Positions 40,661 to 49,514 of a stretch of 64,000 nt of DNA are shown in pieces; the first letter of the stretch is position 1, and each line of letters begins with the position of its first letter. The DNA is from Streptomyces pseudovenezuelae (lineage in GTDB: Bacteria > Actinomycetota > Actinomycetes > Streptomycetales > Streptomycetaceae), in contig NZ_KQ948145.1 of assembly GCF_001513955.1 (NCBI RefSeq), positions 276,212 through 340,211 on the forward strand. Reading direction: 5' to 3'. The notes below the pieces were generated by a model that saw nothing but the letters and a program-made list of their open reading frames with translations, searched no databases and was not told the origin of the DNA. A program made the position numbers and the translations under genes.

Positions 40661-41512
40661 ATGCGTCCCCCGTTTCCTCCCTCGCCCGAACGTTCCGCCG
40701 AGCTGCGGAGGCGGTTCGCCGAAGAGGCGCGGTCCGAGCGGCCCGATCTGTCCGCGCTGTGTCTGCTCGTGGGCGCGCAGGCCGACGGGGCGCTCGACGA
40801 GGCCGGCATCGACGCGGCCCAGATCGAACTCGACACGCTGGCCGGCCAGTTGCCGTTCCGGCCGGGCGGGCCGCGGTCGTGGGCGGTGTCGTTGCGGGAA
40901 CTGCTCGGCGACCGGTGCGGGTTTCGCGGCTCCGCCGCGGACTATCAGCGACTGGAGTCCTCGCTGCTGCACGAGGTGCTGGTGCGGCGGCGTGGGTTGC
41001 CGATCCTGTTGTCGGTGGTGTGGATGGAGGTGGCCCGGCGGGCGGGAGCCCCGGTGTACGGGGTGGCGCTGCCGGGACACTTCGTGGTCGGGTTCGGGCC
41101 GCCGGAGGAGCAGGTGCTGGCCGATCCCTTCGACGGGGGGCGGGTCCTGGCGGGGGCCGACGCCGAGGTGTTGGTCGCGGGGGCGACGGGAGGCTCGCTG
41201 GAGCCGTCGATGCTGGTTCCCGCGCGGACCCTGGACGTCGTGCAGCGGATCCTCAACAACGTCCGGGCGTGGGCCGCGACGCGTCCGGAGCGGTCGGATG
41301 TGGGGCTGTGGGCGGTGGAGTTGGCCCTGTTGCTTCCCTCGCACCCGGCGCGACTGCGGTACGAGCGGGCGCAGTTGCTCGTGCAGCGGGGTGACTTCGT
41401 CGAGGGGGCCGGGGAGTTGGAGGCGTATGCGGGGGTGGTGGCGGCGGTGGACGAGGCGGCGGCGGATCGTCTGCGGCAGCAGGCTCAGGCCGCGCGAGCG
41501 AGGTTGAACTGA
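40661..41512 (+). CDS. SirB1/transglutaminase-like protein
   Basis: 283 aa from ATG 40661; GTG 40625 in the same frame, overlapping the GNAT stop, is an alternative. SSLLHEVLVRRRGLPILLSVVW and GAPVYGVALPGHFVVGF are signature stretches of the SirB1 N-terminal, transglutaminase-like family. The usual catalytic Cys region is not visible, as GLPILLS replaces it. Its C-terminal half has TPR-like helices (LRYERAQLLVQRGDFVEGAGEL). Function unknown. Confidence 0.8.
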   Translation: MRPPFPPSPERSAELRRRFAEEARSERPDLSALCLLVGAQADGALDEAGIDAAQIELDTLAGQLPFRPGGPRSWAVSLRELLGDRCGFRGSAADYQRLESSLLHEVLVRRRGLPILLSVVWMEVARRAGAPVYGVALPGHFVVGFGPPEEQVLADPFDGGRVLAGADAEVLVAGATGGSLEPSMLVPARTLDVVQRILNNVRAWAATRPERSDVGLWAVELALLLPSHPARLRYERAQLLVQRGDFVEGAGELEAYAGVVAAVDEAAADRLRQQAQAARARLN

Positions 41513-41535
41513 GGGTTGTGTGGCGTGTGCGGCTC

Positions 41536-41575
41536 GGTGGGGGCTTGTCGCGCAGTTCCCCGCGCCCCTAAAAGC
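41536..41575. repeat. Dispersed Streptomyces intergenic element
   Basis: CTTGTCGCGCAGTTCCCCGC followed by GCCCCTAAAAGC is of a type that I recognise as a frequent intergenic element in Streptomyces chromosomes. It sits between the convergent SirB1-like and response-regulator genes. Confidence 0.6.
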
Positions 41576-41584
41576 AAAAGGCCC

Positions 41585-42202
41585 TCACAGCCAGCCTTTC
41601 TCTCTCGCGATCCGGACTGCCTCTGCCCTGTTCCGTACCGCCAGTTTTTGGATCGCCGTGGAGAGGTAGTTGCGGACTGTGCCCTGCGAGAGATGCAGGG
41701 TGGTCGCCAGTTCCGCGTTCGTGGAGCCGTCCGCCGCCGCGCGCAGGACCTCGCGCTCGCGGTCCGTCAGGGGGTTCGCGCCCTCCGCCAGGGCCGCCGC
41801 CGCCAGCGTGGGGTCGATGACCCGCTCGCCCGCGAGCACCTTGCGTACCGCTTCGGCCAGTTGGGCCGCCGGGGCGTCCTTGACCAGGAAGGCGTCGGCG
41901 CCCGACTCCATCGCGCTGCGGAGGTAGCCGGGGCGGCCGAAGGTCGTGAGGATGACCAGCTTGACCGCCGGGAGTTCCTTGTGGAGCCGGGCCGCCGCCT
42001 CTATGCCCGTCGCGCCCGGCATCTCGATGTCCATGAGGGCCACGTCGATGTCGTGGGCGCGGGCCGCCGCCAGGACCTCGTCGCCGCGGGCCACTTGGGC
42101 GACGACCTCGATGTCGTCCTCCAGGCCGAGCAGCGCGGCCAGGGCCTCGCGGACCATCGACTGGTCCTCGGCGAGCAGGACCTTGATCGTGCGGCTCGTC
42201 AT
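41585..42202 (-). CDS. NarL/LuxR-type response regulator
   Basis: 205 aa from ATG 42202, overlapping the kinase stop as ATGA. Receiver with acidic pair at residues 12-13, phospho-acceptor Asp58 (ALMDIEMPG) and Lys in VKDAPA. The LuxR HTH at 140-205 (LTDREREVLRAAADGSTNAELA, LSQGTVRNYLS) binds DNA. Last gene of an exporter-kinase-regulator operon. Confidence 0.92.
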   Translation of the reverse strand: MTSRTIKVLLAEDQSMVREALAALLGLEDDIEVVAQVARGDEVLAAARAHDIDVALMDIEMPGATGIEAAARLHKELPAVKLVILTTFGRPGYLRSAMESGADAFLVKDAPAAQLAEAVRKVLAGERVIDPTLAAAALAEGANPLTDREREVLRAAADGSTNAELATTLHLSQGTVRNYLSTAIQKLAVRNRAEAVRIAREKGWL

Positions 42203-43365
42203 GAGGCGGATCCTACGTCGGCCGCGGAACCGGCGGGCACCCGGGCGACCAGGCGGAAGCCGCGCCGGGTGCCGGTGGCCTCCAGGGTGCCGCCGGCCTT
42301 CTCCAGACGTTCGGTGAGTCCGGTGAGACCGTTGCCGGGAGCGTCGCCCGCGCCGCCCGAACCGTCGTCCTCGACGGTGAGTTCGAGCCGCGGCCCGTCG
42401 AGGGTCTGGCGGTGCAGCAGCTCCACCGTGCAGCCGCGCGCGCCGCTGTGCCGTACGACGTTGGTGACCGCCTCGCGCAGCGCCCAGGCCAGGGCCGACT
42501 CGCTCTCCTCGGGGACGCCGGCGAGGTCGGGTTCGGGGGGCAGGGTGGCGGTGACCCCGGCGGCCGTCAACGCGACCTGGGCGCCCGCGAGTTCCGCGGC
42601 CAGGCGGGCGCGCCGGTAGCCGGAGACGGCCTCGCGGACGTCCACCAGGGCCTGCCGGCTGACCTGTTCGATGTCGGCGACCTGCTGGGCCGCCTTGTCG
42701 GGGTGGGCGGGGAGCATGCGGCCCGCCAGTTCGCTCTTCAGGGTGATGAGGGACAGCGAGTGGCCGAGGAGGTCGTGCAGGTCGCGGGCCAGGCGCAGCC
42801 GCTCCTCGTTGGCGGCGAGCTGGGCGACCCGGGCCCTGGCCTCCCGCAACTCGATGGTGGTACGGACGAGTTCGCGTACGCCGGTCATCGCGAACCCGCC
42901 GAGCAGGGCGGGGATGAGGAGGGCGCCGATGTAGTCCGTGCCGTCGGCGACGAGCAGGGCGAGGCACGCCATCAGGGCGGACGCGGCCGGGATGGTCCAG
43001 CGGGCGAGGCGCAGCGGCAGGGCCGCGCCGGACGCGATCGACACGTACACGAAGAGGACGAGCCACTCGCGGCCCAGGGTGAGGACGAGCAGGGCCGACT
43101 CGGCCGAGAGGACCGCGAGGGAGACGAGCACGAACTCCTGGGCGTTGCGGCGGCCGGTCCTGAACAGCAGGGCCAGGTACCAGGCGACGAAGCCCGCGAG
43201 ACCGAGCCAGCCGAGGACGACGGCCACGGCCCCGTGGCCGCCGTGCAGGAGGTCCGAGACGGGTGCGCTCAGATAGACCAGCCAGATGCCCGTCCACAGC
43301 ATCTTGACCATCATCTGCTTGCGGGTCTCGGGGCGCTGCCCGATCCCGACGCCGGTGCCGCTCAC
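42199..43365 (-). CDS. Sensor histidine kinase (HisKA_3 type)
   Basis: 388 aa from GTG 43365, overlapping the permease stop as GTGA. About five membrane helices occupy residues 20-150. The phosphorylation site is LARDLHDLLGHSLSLI, with a late ATP-binding domain (EAVTNVVRHSG, then DDGSGG). Partner of the response regulator. No extracellular sensor domain, so the signal is probably within or near the membrane, often the antibiotic handled by the exporter beside it. Confidence 0.9.
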   Translation of the reverse strand: MSGTGVGIGQRPETRKQMMVKMLWTGIWLVYLSAPVSDLLHGGHGAVAVVLGWLGLAGFVAWYLALLFRTGRRNAQEFVLVSLAVLSAESALLVLTLGREWLVLFVYVSIASGAALPLRLARWTIPAASALMACLALLVADGTDYIGALLIPALLGGFAMTGVRELVRTTIELREARARVAQLAANEERLRLARDLHDLLGHSLSLITLKSELAGRMLPAHPDKAAQQVADIEQVSRQALVDVREAVSGYRRARLAAELAGAQVALTAAGVTATLPPEPDLAGVPEESESALAWALREAVTNVVRHSGARGCTVELLHRQTLDGPRLELTVEDDGSGGAGDAPGNGLTGLTERLEKAGGTLEATGTRRGFRLVARVPAGSAADVGSAS

Positions 43366-44102
43366 GCCTTCAACGTGTCCTTCCGGTACAGCCAGGCCGC
43401 TCCGCCCGCGAACAGGGCGAAGGAGACGGCCAGGACGGCGATGTCCTGTGCGTGCGGGGCGCGGCTCTGTTCGATGGCCTGCCCGAGGGCAGCGTACGCG
43501 TGCGTGGGCAGCCACTTGGCGATGTCCTGGAGCCACTGCGGGAAGGTCGTCGTGGGCATCCACAGGCCGCCCAGCATCGACAGGCCGAAGTAGGTGATCA
43601 TCGTGATCGGGCGGACCGCGTCACCGGTGGCGAGGTAGCCGATGGCGACGCCGAGCGCGGCGAAGACGAGGCTTCCGGCCCAGATCGCGCCGGTGAGGGC
43701 GAGCCACTGCCAGGCGTCCAGGCGTACGTCCTTCACGGTCGCGGCGACGACGAAGACGACCACGATCGAGGGCAGGCTCACCACGGCCGCGCTCGCCGTC
43801 TTGGCGAGGACATAGCCGCGGCCGGGGAGCGTGGTCAGCCTCAGCTGCCGTACCCAGCCGCCCTCCCGTTCCTTCGCGATGCGCTCGCTGTTGCCCATCA
43901 GGACGGCGGTCAGGGCACCGAAGGAGGCCATCGAGACCATCATGTACGTCGCGACCGTCAGGCCGGTGCCGTCGACCGTGTCGGTGGTCCCGGAGCTGCC
44001 CGCGATGATCAGGAACAGCACCGACGGGTAGAGCACCGAGAAGAACAGGAACTTGCGGTTGCGCAGGGCGCGGACGAGTTCCAGCTTGATCAGGCTGTTC
44101 AT
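43362..44102 (-). CDS. ABC-2 type transporter permease
   Basis: 246 aa, six membrane helices. Starts with MNSLIKLELVRALRNRKF, typical of ABC-2 exporters, and has GNSERIAKEREGGWVRQLRLT in the first cytoplasmic loop. Overlaps the ATPase gene by 4 bp (ATGA at 44099). It should export a lipid-like compound or peptide. Confidence 0.9.
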   Translation of the reverse strand: MNSLIKLELVRALRNRKFLFFSVLYPSVLFLIIAGSSGTTDTVDGTGLTVATYMMVSMASFGALTAVLMGNSERIAKEREGGWVRQLRLTTLPGRGYVLAKTASAAVVSLPSIVVVFVVAATVKDVRLDAWQWLALTGAIWAGSLVFAALGVAIGYLATGDAVRPITMITYFGLSMLGGLWMPTTTFPQWLQDIAKWLPTHAYAALGQAIEQSRAPHAQDIAVLAVSFALFAGGAAWLYRKDTLKA

Positions 44103-45010
44103 GAGGTACGGGCCTCCTCGGCCTCGGTGATGGCGACGAAGGCCTGCTCCAGGCCGAGCCCGGCGACTTCGAGGTTGCGGGGGTAGACGCCGAGGCCGTA
44201 GAGGGCGTGGACGGTCGCGTCGGCGTCGGTGGACTGGATGCGGACGGTCTGGCCGGAGATGTCCACGGAGGTGAGGAAGGGCAGCCCGCGCAGGGGCCCT
44301 TCCTCGATCGTGCCCTCCAGGTCGAAGGCGATCCGGCGGGCGCCCGCCTTGGCCTTGATCTCGGCGGCGGTGCCGTCGGCGAGCAGGCGGCCCCGGTGCA
44401 GGACGAGCACCCGGTCGGCGATGGCGTCGGCCTCTTCGAGGTAGTGGGTGGCGAACAGGACCGTACGGCCCTGGTCGGCCTGCTCGCGCATGGTGGCCCA
44501 GAAGGCCTGGCGGGTGGTGACGTCCATGCCGGTCGTCGGCTCGTCCAGGACGATCAGGTCGCTGTCGCCGGCGGTCGCGAGGGCGAAGCGGACCCGCTGG
44601 GCCTGGCCGCCGGAGAGCTTGTTGACCTTGCGGTCGGCGATCTGGGCGACACCGGCCCGGGCGAGGACGTCGCTCACCGGGTACGGCTTCGGGTGCAGGG
44701 CGCAGGCGAGCTTCACCAGTTCGGCGACGGTGACCTCGTCCATCAGCCCGCCGCTCTGGAGCATCGCCCCCACGCGTCCGGCGATGATCGCCTCACGCGG
44801 GGTGGTGCCGAAGAGCCGGACGCTGCCGCTGTCCGGCTGCTTGAGGCCGAGCAGCAGGTCGAGGGTGGTCGACTTGCCGGCGCCGTTGGGACCGAGCAGC
44901 GCCACGGTCTCCCCCGGCCGCAGGGTCAGGGTCAGTCCGTCGACGGCGCGTACCTCGCCGTATGCCTTGCTCACCTGGTCGAAGCCGACCACCGGGGCTG
45001 TCGTTGTCAT
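44099..45010 (-). CDS. ABC transporter ATP-binding protein (exporter type)
   Basis: 303 aa. Walker A LGPNGAGKSTT, signature LSGGQAQRV, Walker B LIVLDEPTTGMD, H-loop in FATHYLEEAD. First gene of the operon ATPase-permease-kinase-regulator. The nested inverted repeat 48 bp upstream is a candidate operator. Confidence 0.92.
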   Translation of the reverse strand: MTTTAPVVGFDQVSKAYGEVRAVDGLTLTLRPGETVALLGPNGAGKSTTLDLLLGLKQPDSGSVRLFGTTPREAIIAGRVGAMLQSGGLMDEVTVAELVKLACALHPKPYPVSDVLARAGVAQIADRKVNKLSGGQAQRVRFALATAGDSDLIVLDEPTTGMDVTTRQAFWATMREQADQGRTVLFATHYLEEADAIADRVLVLHRGRLLADGTAAEIKAKAGARRIAFDLEGTIEEGPLRGLPFLTSVDISGQTVRIQSTDADATVHALYGLGVYPRNLEVAGLGLEQAFVAITEAEEARTS

Positions 45011-45057
45011 GCGGCCATGGTGGCTCCGCGGGTGCGGTGGCGGGCAGTGTCGGCCGT

Positions 45058-45099
45058 CCGGAGTGCCGCATGACAGATGTCATGTCTGCGGCACTCCGG
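45058..45099. promoter_or_regulatory. Nested inverted repeat upstream of the ABC/two-component operon
   Basis: Outer 12-bp stem (45058-45069 with 45088-45099). Inside it is a perfect ATGACA-GA-TGTCAT palindrome (45070-45083). The outer stem may end transcription of the gene at 45120 on the same strand. The inner palindrome could be the binding site of the operon's own response regulator, since such operons are often autoregulated. Confidence 0.6.
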
Positions 45100-45119
45100 T
45101 GCGCTGGCCGCCGGGCGGG

Positions 45120-47663
45120 TCAGCTCGGGTTGGTGTCGATGACCCCGATGCGCTCGGCCGCCGTCTTGCCGCGCAGGGCCTTGCGCAGGGCGGAGGCCAC
45201 GTCCTCGGGCAGGACGTCGCGCTTGCCGCTCGCGCCGTCGACCTGCACGCCGGCGAAGGTGGTGCCGTACGCCTCCTTGAGCGCCTTGAGGTCGTACGTC
45301 TCCACGAGCTTGCCGTCGACCGCCTTGAACCCGAGGATCTTCGGCAGGGACAGCGAGCCGAAGTCGATGCTGTGCGCCGCGTCGGTCCGGATCGTGACGC
45401 GCTCGGACATCGCGGGCTGCGCGAACTCCTTCATCATCCGGTCGACCTCGGCGTTCGAGATCGTCGGCTGCTTGGTGGTCGTGGGCAGCGTCACCTTGCC
45501 GGCGGTGCCGGTCTCCACCTGGGCGCGGTACGCCTCCTCGACCGCGGTGGTCGACCTGGCGACGTCGATGCCCTTGCCCGCCTTGCCGTACACGGCGACG
45601 GCCTTGCCGTTGACGAACTTGATCGTGCCGTCGGTCGCCGAGCCGGCGCCGCCCGAGGCGTCCTCCAGGGCCGCCTGGAGCTTCTCCTCGTCGACCGGCA
45701 TGACCGGGTCGACGACCCGGTGGTTGCCGAAGAGGGAGCCGATGACGGAGACCGGGTTGTAGTCGCTCTTCGCGGCCGCGGCGACCGTGCCCTGATCGTC
45801 GAGCTGGAGCCCCGCCTGGTCCGGCTTGAGCGAGACGGTGTCGCCGCCGACCGACAGCCTCAGCGCCTCGTTCACCCGGTCGCCGAGGGCGTCGTCGAGC
45901 TTCTTGACGGCGTCGTCACGGGTGCCGCCGCCGATGTCCACGCCGAGCACGGTGGTGCCCTTGGGCACGTCGGAGCGGTTCATCAGGAGACCGGCGCCGT
46001 AGGCACCGACGCCGAGGAGGACCACGGTGCCGCCGACCATCGCCAGCTTGCTGCGGCCCTTCTTCTTTTTCTTCTTCTTCGCCGCGGCGGCCGGGGCCTC
46101 CTGCGACGCGGTGTCGGGCAGCTTCGGGGGCGTGCGGCCGTCGGTGCCCGGTCCGAAGGGGGCGTTCTGGGCGCCGCCCGGTACGACCGGCATACCGCTG
46201 GTGACGGTGTGCCCGGAGACGTTGTCCGGGGCGCCGTAGCCGGGAGCGCCCGGTTCCGGGGCCGGCTTCTGCGGGGTGAGGATCGCGGTGTCGTCGCTCA
46301 GACCGCCCCCCGGGCCGAGACCGGCACCGGGAGCACCACCGGGGCCGGGGCCGCCGGGCCGACCGAGGGCGCCGGGGCCGCCTGCGGCGGGCTGGCCGGG
46401 CTGACCGGGCTGGCGAGGCTGACCGGGCCGGCCGCCTGAGACGCCCGGGGCACCGGGGCCGGCCAGGCCCCCGGAGATGCCGGGGCCGCCCGGACCGCCG
46501 AGGGTGCCGGGAGCGCCCGAACCGCCCGGACCGCGTCCGCCGCTGCCCGGGCCGGCTTGCCGGTTGAAGCCGTCGGAGCCGTTGAAGGACTCGCCGCCGA
46601 AGGACTCCGCCCTGGCGAAGGGGTCCGGTCCGGCGGGCGGCACGACCGGGCCGTCGCCGGTGACCGGGCCGCCCGTCGGGCCCGCGGGCCCCTGGGAGCC
46701 GCCCGGGCCGCCGGGACCCTGCGCTCCGCCGAAACCGCCGCCGTAGTCGATCTGGCCGCCCTGGGCGCCGTAGTCGATCTGGCCCGTCTGGCCGTTCGGA
46801 CCGGCGGGGCCGCCGTAGCCGCCCTGGCTTTCCGGTCCGCCGTAGCCGCCCTGGCCGTTCTCCTCGCCCGGGCCGCCGGAGCCGTTGCCGTTCTCGGTGA
46901 AGTACGGCAGTTCGTCGCGGCGGGGTTCGCTGCCGCGCTGGCCGCCTCCCAGCGGGCCGGCGTTCAGCGCCTCGGTGACGTCGAAGGAACCGGTGCCGCC
47001 ACCGTGGCCCGGAGCGACCGGACCGCCCGTGGCACCCGGGAGACCGGCGCCGTTCGTGGCACCGGAGCGGGAACCGCCCGGCACGCTCATGGAGCCGACC
47101 ACCCCACCGGGGCGCCCGGCACTGGGGCGCGCGCCGCCGGACGTGGCCGCACCGGCACCACCGTGACGGGGGCCGGACGCAGCGGGACCGCCGGCACCGG
47201 GCGCACCCGCGCCCGAACCGCCCGGCAGACCGGCTCCGTTGCCGGCACCCGCGCCCGGACCGCCCTTGGCGGGACCGGACTTGCGGGGCGCGAACCAGTC
47301 GCTCTGCTTCTCCTCGGCGGACGGCGGGGCGGGCTCGGCGGGCAGTTCGACGGTGCCGGTGGTCGAGGAGGGACTCGGCGTCGGGGCCTCGGCCTCCGGA
47401 CCCCTGTCACCGGAACTCTCCGACTCCCCGACGGGCTGACGCACGACGACCGGCGGAATCGGCCGCGAACCGGGGATGTTGATCCGGATCCGGGTCGTCA
47501 GCGTGGTCTCGGTCTTGCGCTCCTCCGGCTGCGTGGCCGAACGGCCCGCGTCCGGACCGCCGTCGGACGCCATGGGCGTCCCGTACGGCGGCGTGCCCGA
47601 GGGGTAGGCGGCTCCGCCGCGCCCGTTGGGCCCGGAGGACGGACTGTCAGTTTCACGACTCAA
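45120..47663 (-). CDS. Large cell-surface protein with YoaR/VanW-type domain and Gly/Pro-rich region
   Basis: 847 aa. Residues about 1-520 are collagen-like: Gly/Pro/Asn-rich GGPG, GGYGGP and GPGGP runs. A Lys cluster near residue 530 precedes one membrane helix (540-562). The C-terminal 280 residues contain two peptidoglycan-binding_4-like units, TVLGVDIGGGTRDDAVKKLDDAL and a later relative (SNAEVDRMMKEFAQPA). The C-terminal part is probably outside the membrane. Homology to YoaR-like proteins suggests interaction with the cell wall. The operon partner upstream is the DUF6113-like protein and MshB. Confidence 0.75.
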   Translation of the reverse strand: MSRETDSPSSGPNGRGGAAYPSGTPPYGTPMASDGGPDAGRSATQPEERKTETTLTTRIRINIPGSRPIPPVVVRQPVGESESSGDRGPEAEAPTPSPSSTTGTVELPAEPAPPSAEEKQSDWFAPRKSGPAKGGPGAGAGNGAGLPGGSGAGAPGAGGPAASGPRHGGAGAATSGGARPSAGRPGGVVGSMSVPGGSRSGATNGAGLPGATGGPVAPGHGGGTGSFDVTEALNAGPLGGGQRGSEPRRDELPYFTENGNGSGGPGEENGQGGYGGPESQGGYGGPAGPNGQTGQIDYGAQGGQIDYGGGFGGAQGPGGPGGSQGPAGPTGGPVTGDGPVVPPAGPDPFARAESFGGESFNGSDGFNRQAGPGSGGRGPGGSGAPGTLGGPGGPGISGGLAGPGAPGVSGGRPGQPRQPGQPGQPAAGGPGALGRPGGPGPGGAPGAGLGPGGGLSDDTAILTPQKPAPEPGAPGYGAPDNVSGHTVTSGMPVVPGGAQNAPFGPGTDGRTPPKLPDTASQEAPAAAAKKKKKKKGRSKLAMVGGTVVLLGVGAYGAGLLMNRSDVPKGTTVLGVDIGGGTRDDAVKKLDDALGDRVNEALRLSVGGDTVSLKPDQAGLQLDDQGTVAAAAKSDYNPVSVIGSLFGNHRVVDPVMPVDEEKLQAALEDASGGAGSATDGTIKFVNGKAVAVYGKAGKGIDVARSTTAVEEAYRAQVETGTAGKVTLPTTTKQPTISNAEVDRMMKEFAQPAMSERVTIRTDAAHSIDFGSLSLPKILGFKAVDGKLVETYDLKALKEAYGTTFAGVQVDGASGKRDVLPEDVASALRKALRGKTAAERIGVIDTNPS

Positions 47664-47821
47664 GGCAGGTTCTCCCGGTTGGCTCCGCCGCCCGTTTCGA
47701 CCTCACTGCTTCGGGCGCCGGCGGCGCGCACCACCATACTGGCCACTTCTGGCCTGTATCCCACGACCGCTGGGGAAACCCACACGGGACTCGCACGCGC
47801 GCGATGCGGAGAAGTGGTACG

Positions 47822-48232
47822 TCACTTGCCAAGTCGGACGGCGTCGCCGCCCGGTTGCCGCCCTTGCCCAAGGGTGGCGCAGATCACAGCCACGGCCATG
47901 CCACCGAGCAGGAAGAGATAGGAGCCACTTCCTGCGGCGAAGACGAAGTCGCCCTCCGGGCGGCTGGTGGTGAGAAAGATGACGGCGAGCATCCAGCCGC
48001 CGGCGGGCGCGACGGCTCCGGCGCGGCTGCCGGTGGCGCGTGCCCCGCCGAGCAGCAGTCCGGCCTCACCGAGCAGCGCGAGCAGCAGTCCGCCCGGGAA
48101 CCAGCCGCCCTGCACCAGCGCTCCGGCGAGCCCCACCACCGCCCCGAGCACGAAAAGGCCGAGGTATGCGGCGACCCGTCCGACGGAGGGGCGCTGCAGG
48201 GGCTGGGCGAGCATCGACGTACGGTCGTTCAT
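47822..48232 (-). CDS. DUF6113-like membrane protein
   Basis: 136 aa from ATG 48232, overlapping the mshB stop as ATGA. Four membrane helices: [49 protein letters not shown] and [12 protein letters not shown]. It resembles a Streptomyces family found after MshB. Function unknown; co-translation with mshB suggests a link to mycothiol or the envelope. Confidence 0.7.
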   Translation of the reverse strand: MNDRTSMLAQPLQRPSVGRVAAYLGLFVLGAVVGLAGALVQGGWFPGGLLLALLGEAGLLLGGARATGSRAGAVAPAGGWMLAVIFLTTSRPEGDFVFAAGSGSYLFLLGGMAVAVICATLGQGRQPGGDAVRLGK

Positions 48233-49086
48233 GACGCGCCCTCGATCCCGGAGAACAGGTCGGTCTCCCTGATGTCCCCGGGTTCCCCTCTCACCAATTC
48301 GTAGTACTCCGTGGTGAAGAGGGGTTGTGCGAGTTCGTTGGAGAGCGCGAAGTACGCCCCGGACACGTCGATCTGGGTCGCGTGGGCGGCCATCGCGGCG
48401 CTCTTGGCGGTGGCGTGGGCGGTGCCGTCGATCTCGGTGGTGATCCGCTCGTCGTCCACCACACCGGGTACGTCGTCCAGGACGGCGGCCTTGGTGAAGG
48501 GCAGACCGGGCAGGTCGGCGTGGAGCCGGGCGAAGGCCTGCTCGCCGATCGTGCGCGGTACGCGGTTCCAGTAGACCTTGGGGATCGGCCATCCGGCGTC
48601 GGCGGCGAGCTCGACGGCGCGCATGGCGACGCGGTGGGCCTGGATGTGGTCGGGGTGGCCGTACCCGCCGTGGTCGTCGTAGGTGACGAGGACCTGGGGG
48701 CGCACCTCCAGGATCACCTCGACGAGATACCCGGCCGCCTGGTCGACGTCGGCCTGCCAGAAGCAGGCGGGGTCGTCGTTGTCCGGGAGGCCCGTCATTC
48801 CGGAGTCCTGGTAGCGCCCCGCGCCGCCGAGCAGGCGGAAGTCCGCGACGCCGAGCTCACGCATGGCCGCGGTGAGCTCGCCCCGCCGGTGTTCGCCGAG
48901 GGCTGCGCCGGTCAGGTGCCGCAGCCCGGGCGGGATGACCTCGCCGAGCTCGCCGAGGGTGCAGGTGACCAGGGTCACCCGGGCCCCCTCGGCCGCGTAC
49001 CTGGCCATGGTCGCGCCATTGTTGATCGACTCGTCGTCCGGGTGCGCGTGCACCAGGAGAAGGCGCCGAGCGGGCTGTTCCGTCAT
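48229..49086 (-). CDS. mshB: Mycothiol biosynthesis deacetylase MshB
   Basis: 285 aa. Zinc-binding AHPDDE motif (His15, Asp18) and a late His in [10 protein letters not shown] (His144-His147), the LmbE/MshB pattern. It removes the acetyl group of N-acetyl-glucosaminyl-inositol in mycothiol synthesis. Mycothiol is the main small thiol of Actinobacteria. The M. tuberculosis ortholog is Rv1170. TAGGCT is 6 nt before the ATG. Confidence 0.93.
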   Translation of the reverse strand: MTEQPARRLLLVHAHPDDESINNGATMARYAAEGARVTLVTCTLGELGEVIPPGLRHLTGAALGEHRRGELTAAMRELGVADFRLLGGAGRYQDSGMTGLPDNDDPACFWQADVDQAAGYLVEVILEVRPQVLVTYDDHGGYGHPDHIQAHRVAMRAVELAADAGWPIPKVYWNRVPRTIGEQAFARLHADLPGLPFTKAAVLDDVPGVVDDERITTEIDGTAHATAKSAAMAAHATQIDVSGAYFALSNELAQPLFTTEYYELVRGEPGDIRETDLFSGIEGAS

Positions 49087-49092
49087 GGCCCC

Positions 49093-49098
49093 AGCCTA
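49093..49098 (-). promoter_or_regulatory. Candidate -10 of a leaderless promoter (mshB)
   Basis: TAGGCT on the minus strand, 6 nt before the ATG at 49086. No ribosome-binding site. Confidence 0.45.
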
Positions 49099-49131
49099 CG
49101 AGGAGCCACCGACAGTCCCGCTCAGCCGGTG

Positions 49132-49326
49132 TCAGAACTTGATACTGCCGATCATGCCCGCGATGTTCGTCGTCAGCTCACTGATCGTCGGGGCGATCGA
49201 GGAAGCGGCGAGATAGAAGCCGAGCAAGATGCACACGACCGCGTGACCGCCCTTCAAACCCGACTTCTTGATCAGCAAGAAGACGATGATCGCCAGCAGC
49301 ACCACCGCCGAAATCGAGAGTGCCAC
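49132..49326 (-). CDS. 64-aa membrane protein
   Basis: Starts at GTG 49326 with GGAGGTGA 6 nt upstream, a perfect ribosome-binding site. Two membrane helices (residues 5-18 and 28-45; KKSGLKGGH in between). Nearly identical proteins occur in Streptomyces, where many copies sit on conjugative elements. I see no element around this copy. Function unknown. Confidence 0.7.
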   Translation of the reverse strand: MALSISAVVLLAIIVFLLIKKSGLKGGHAVVCILLGFYLAASSIAPTISELTTNIAGMIGSIKF

Positions 49327-49502
49327 GGCGGCTCACCTCCAAAGAACCCAGGGACGTGGGGGGTCGGACGGGAACGGAACTATGGGGGCAGATAAATCCA
49401 TACAGCAGCCAGCGGATTCATACCCACTATGCGGTAGTGATCATAACTATCCGGGCCTGCGCATCCGTCGGCGCACGGCCGCACAAGGGGGCGCATGGCC
49501 AA

Positions 49503-49508
49503 TATGGT
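49503..49508 (+). promoter_or_regulatory. Candidate -10 of a leaderless promoter (S9 peptidase)
   Basis: TATGGT, 6 nt before the ATG at 49515. The region upstream is AT-richer than average. Confidence 0.45.
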
Positions 49509-49514
49509 CGGGGC

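Noticed and set aside
45120-47921. Plus-strand frame of 454 codons opposite the Gly-rich surface protein
   Set aside because: It is the complement of the collagen-like repeats, has no domain or ribosome-binding site, and conflicts with the minus-strand gene that carries a membrane helix and two PG-binding-like domains.
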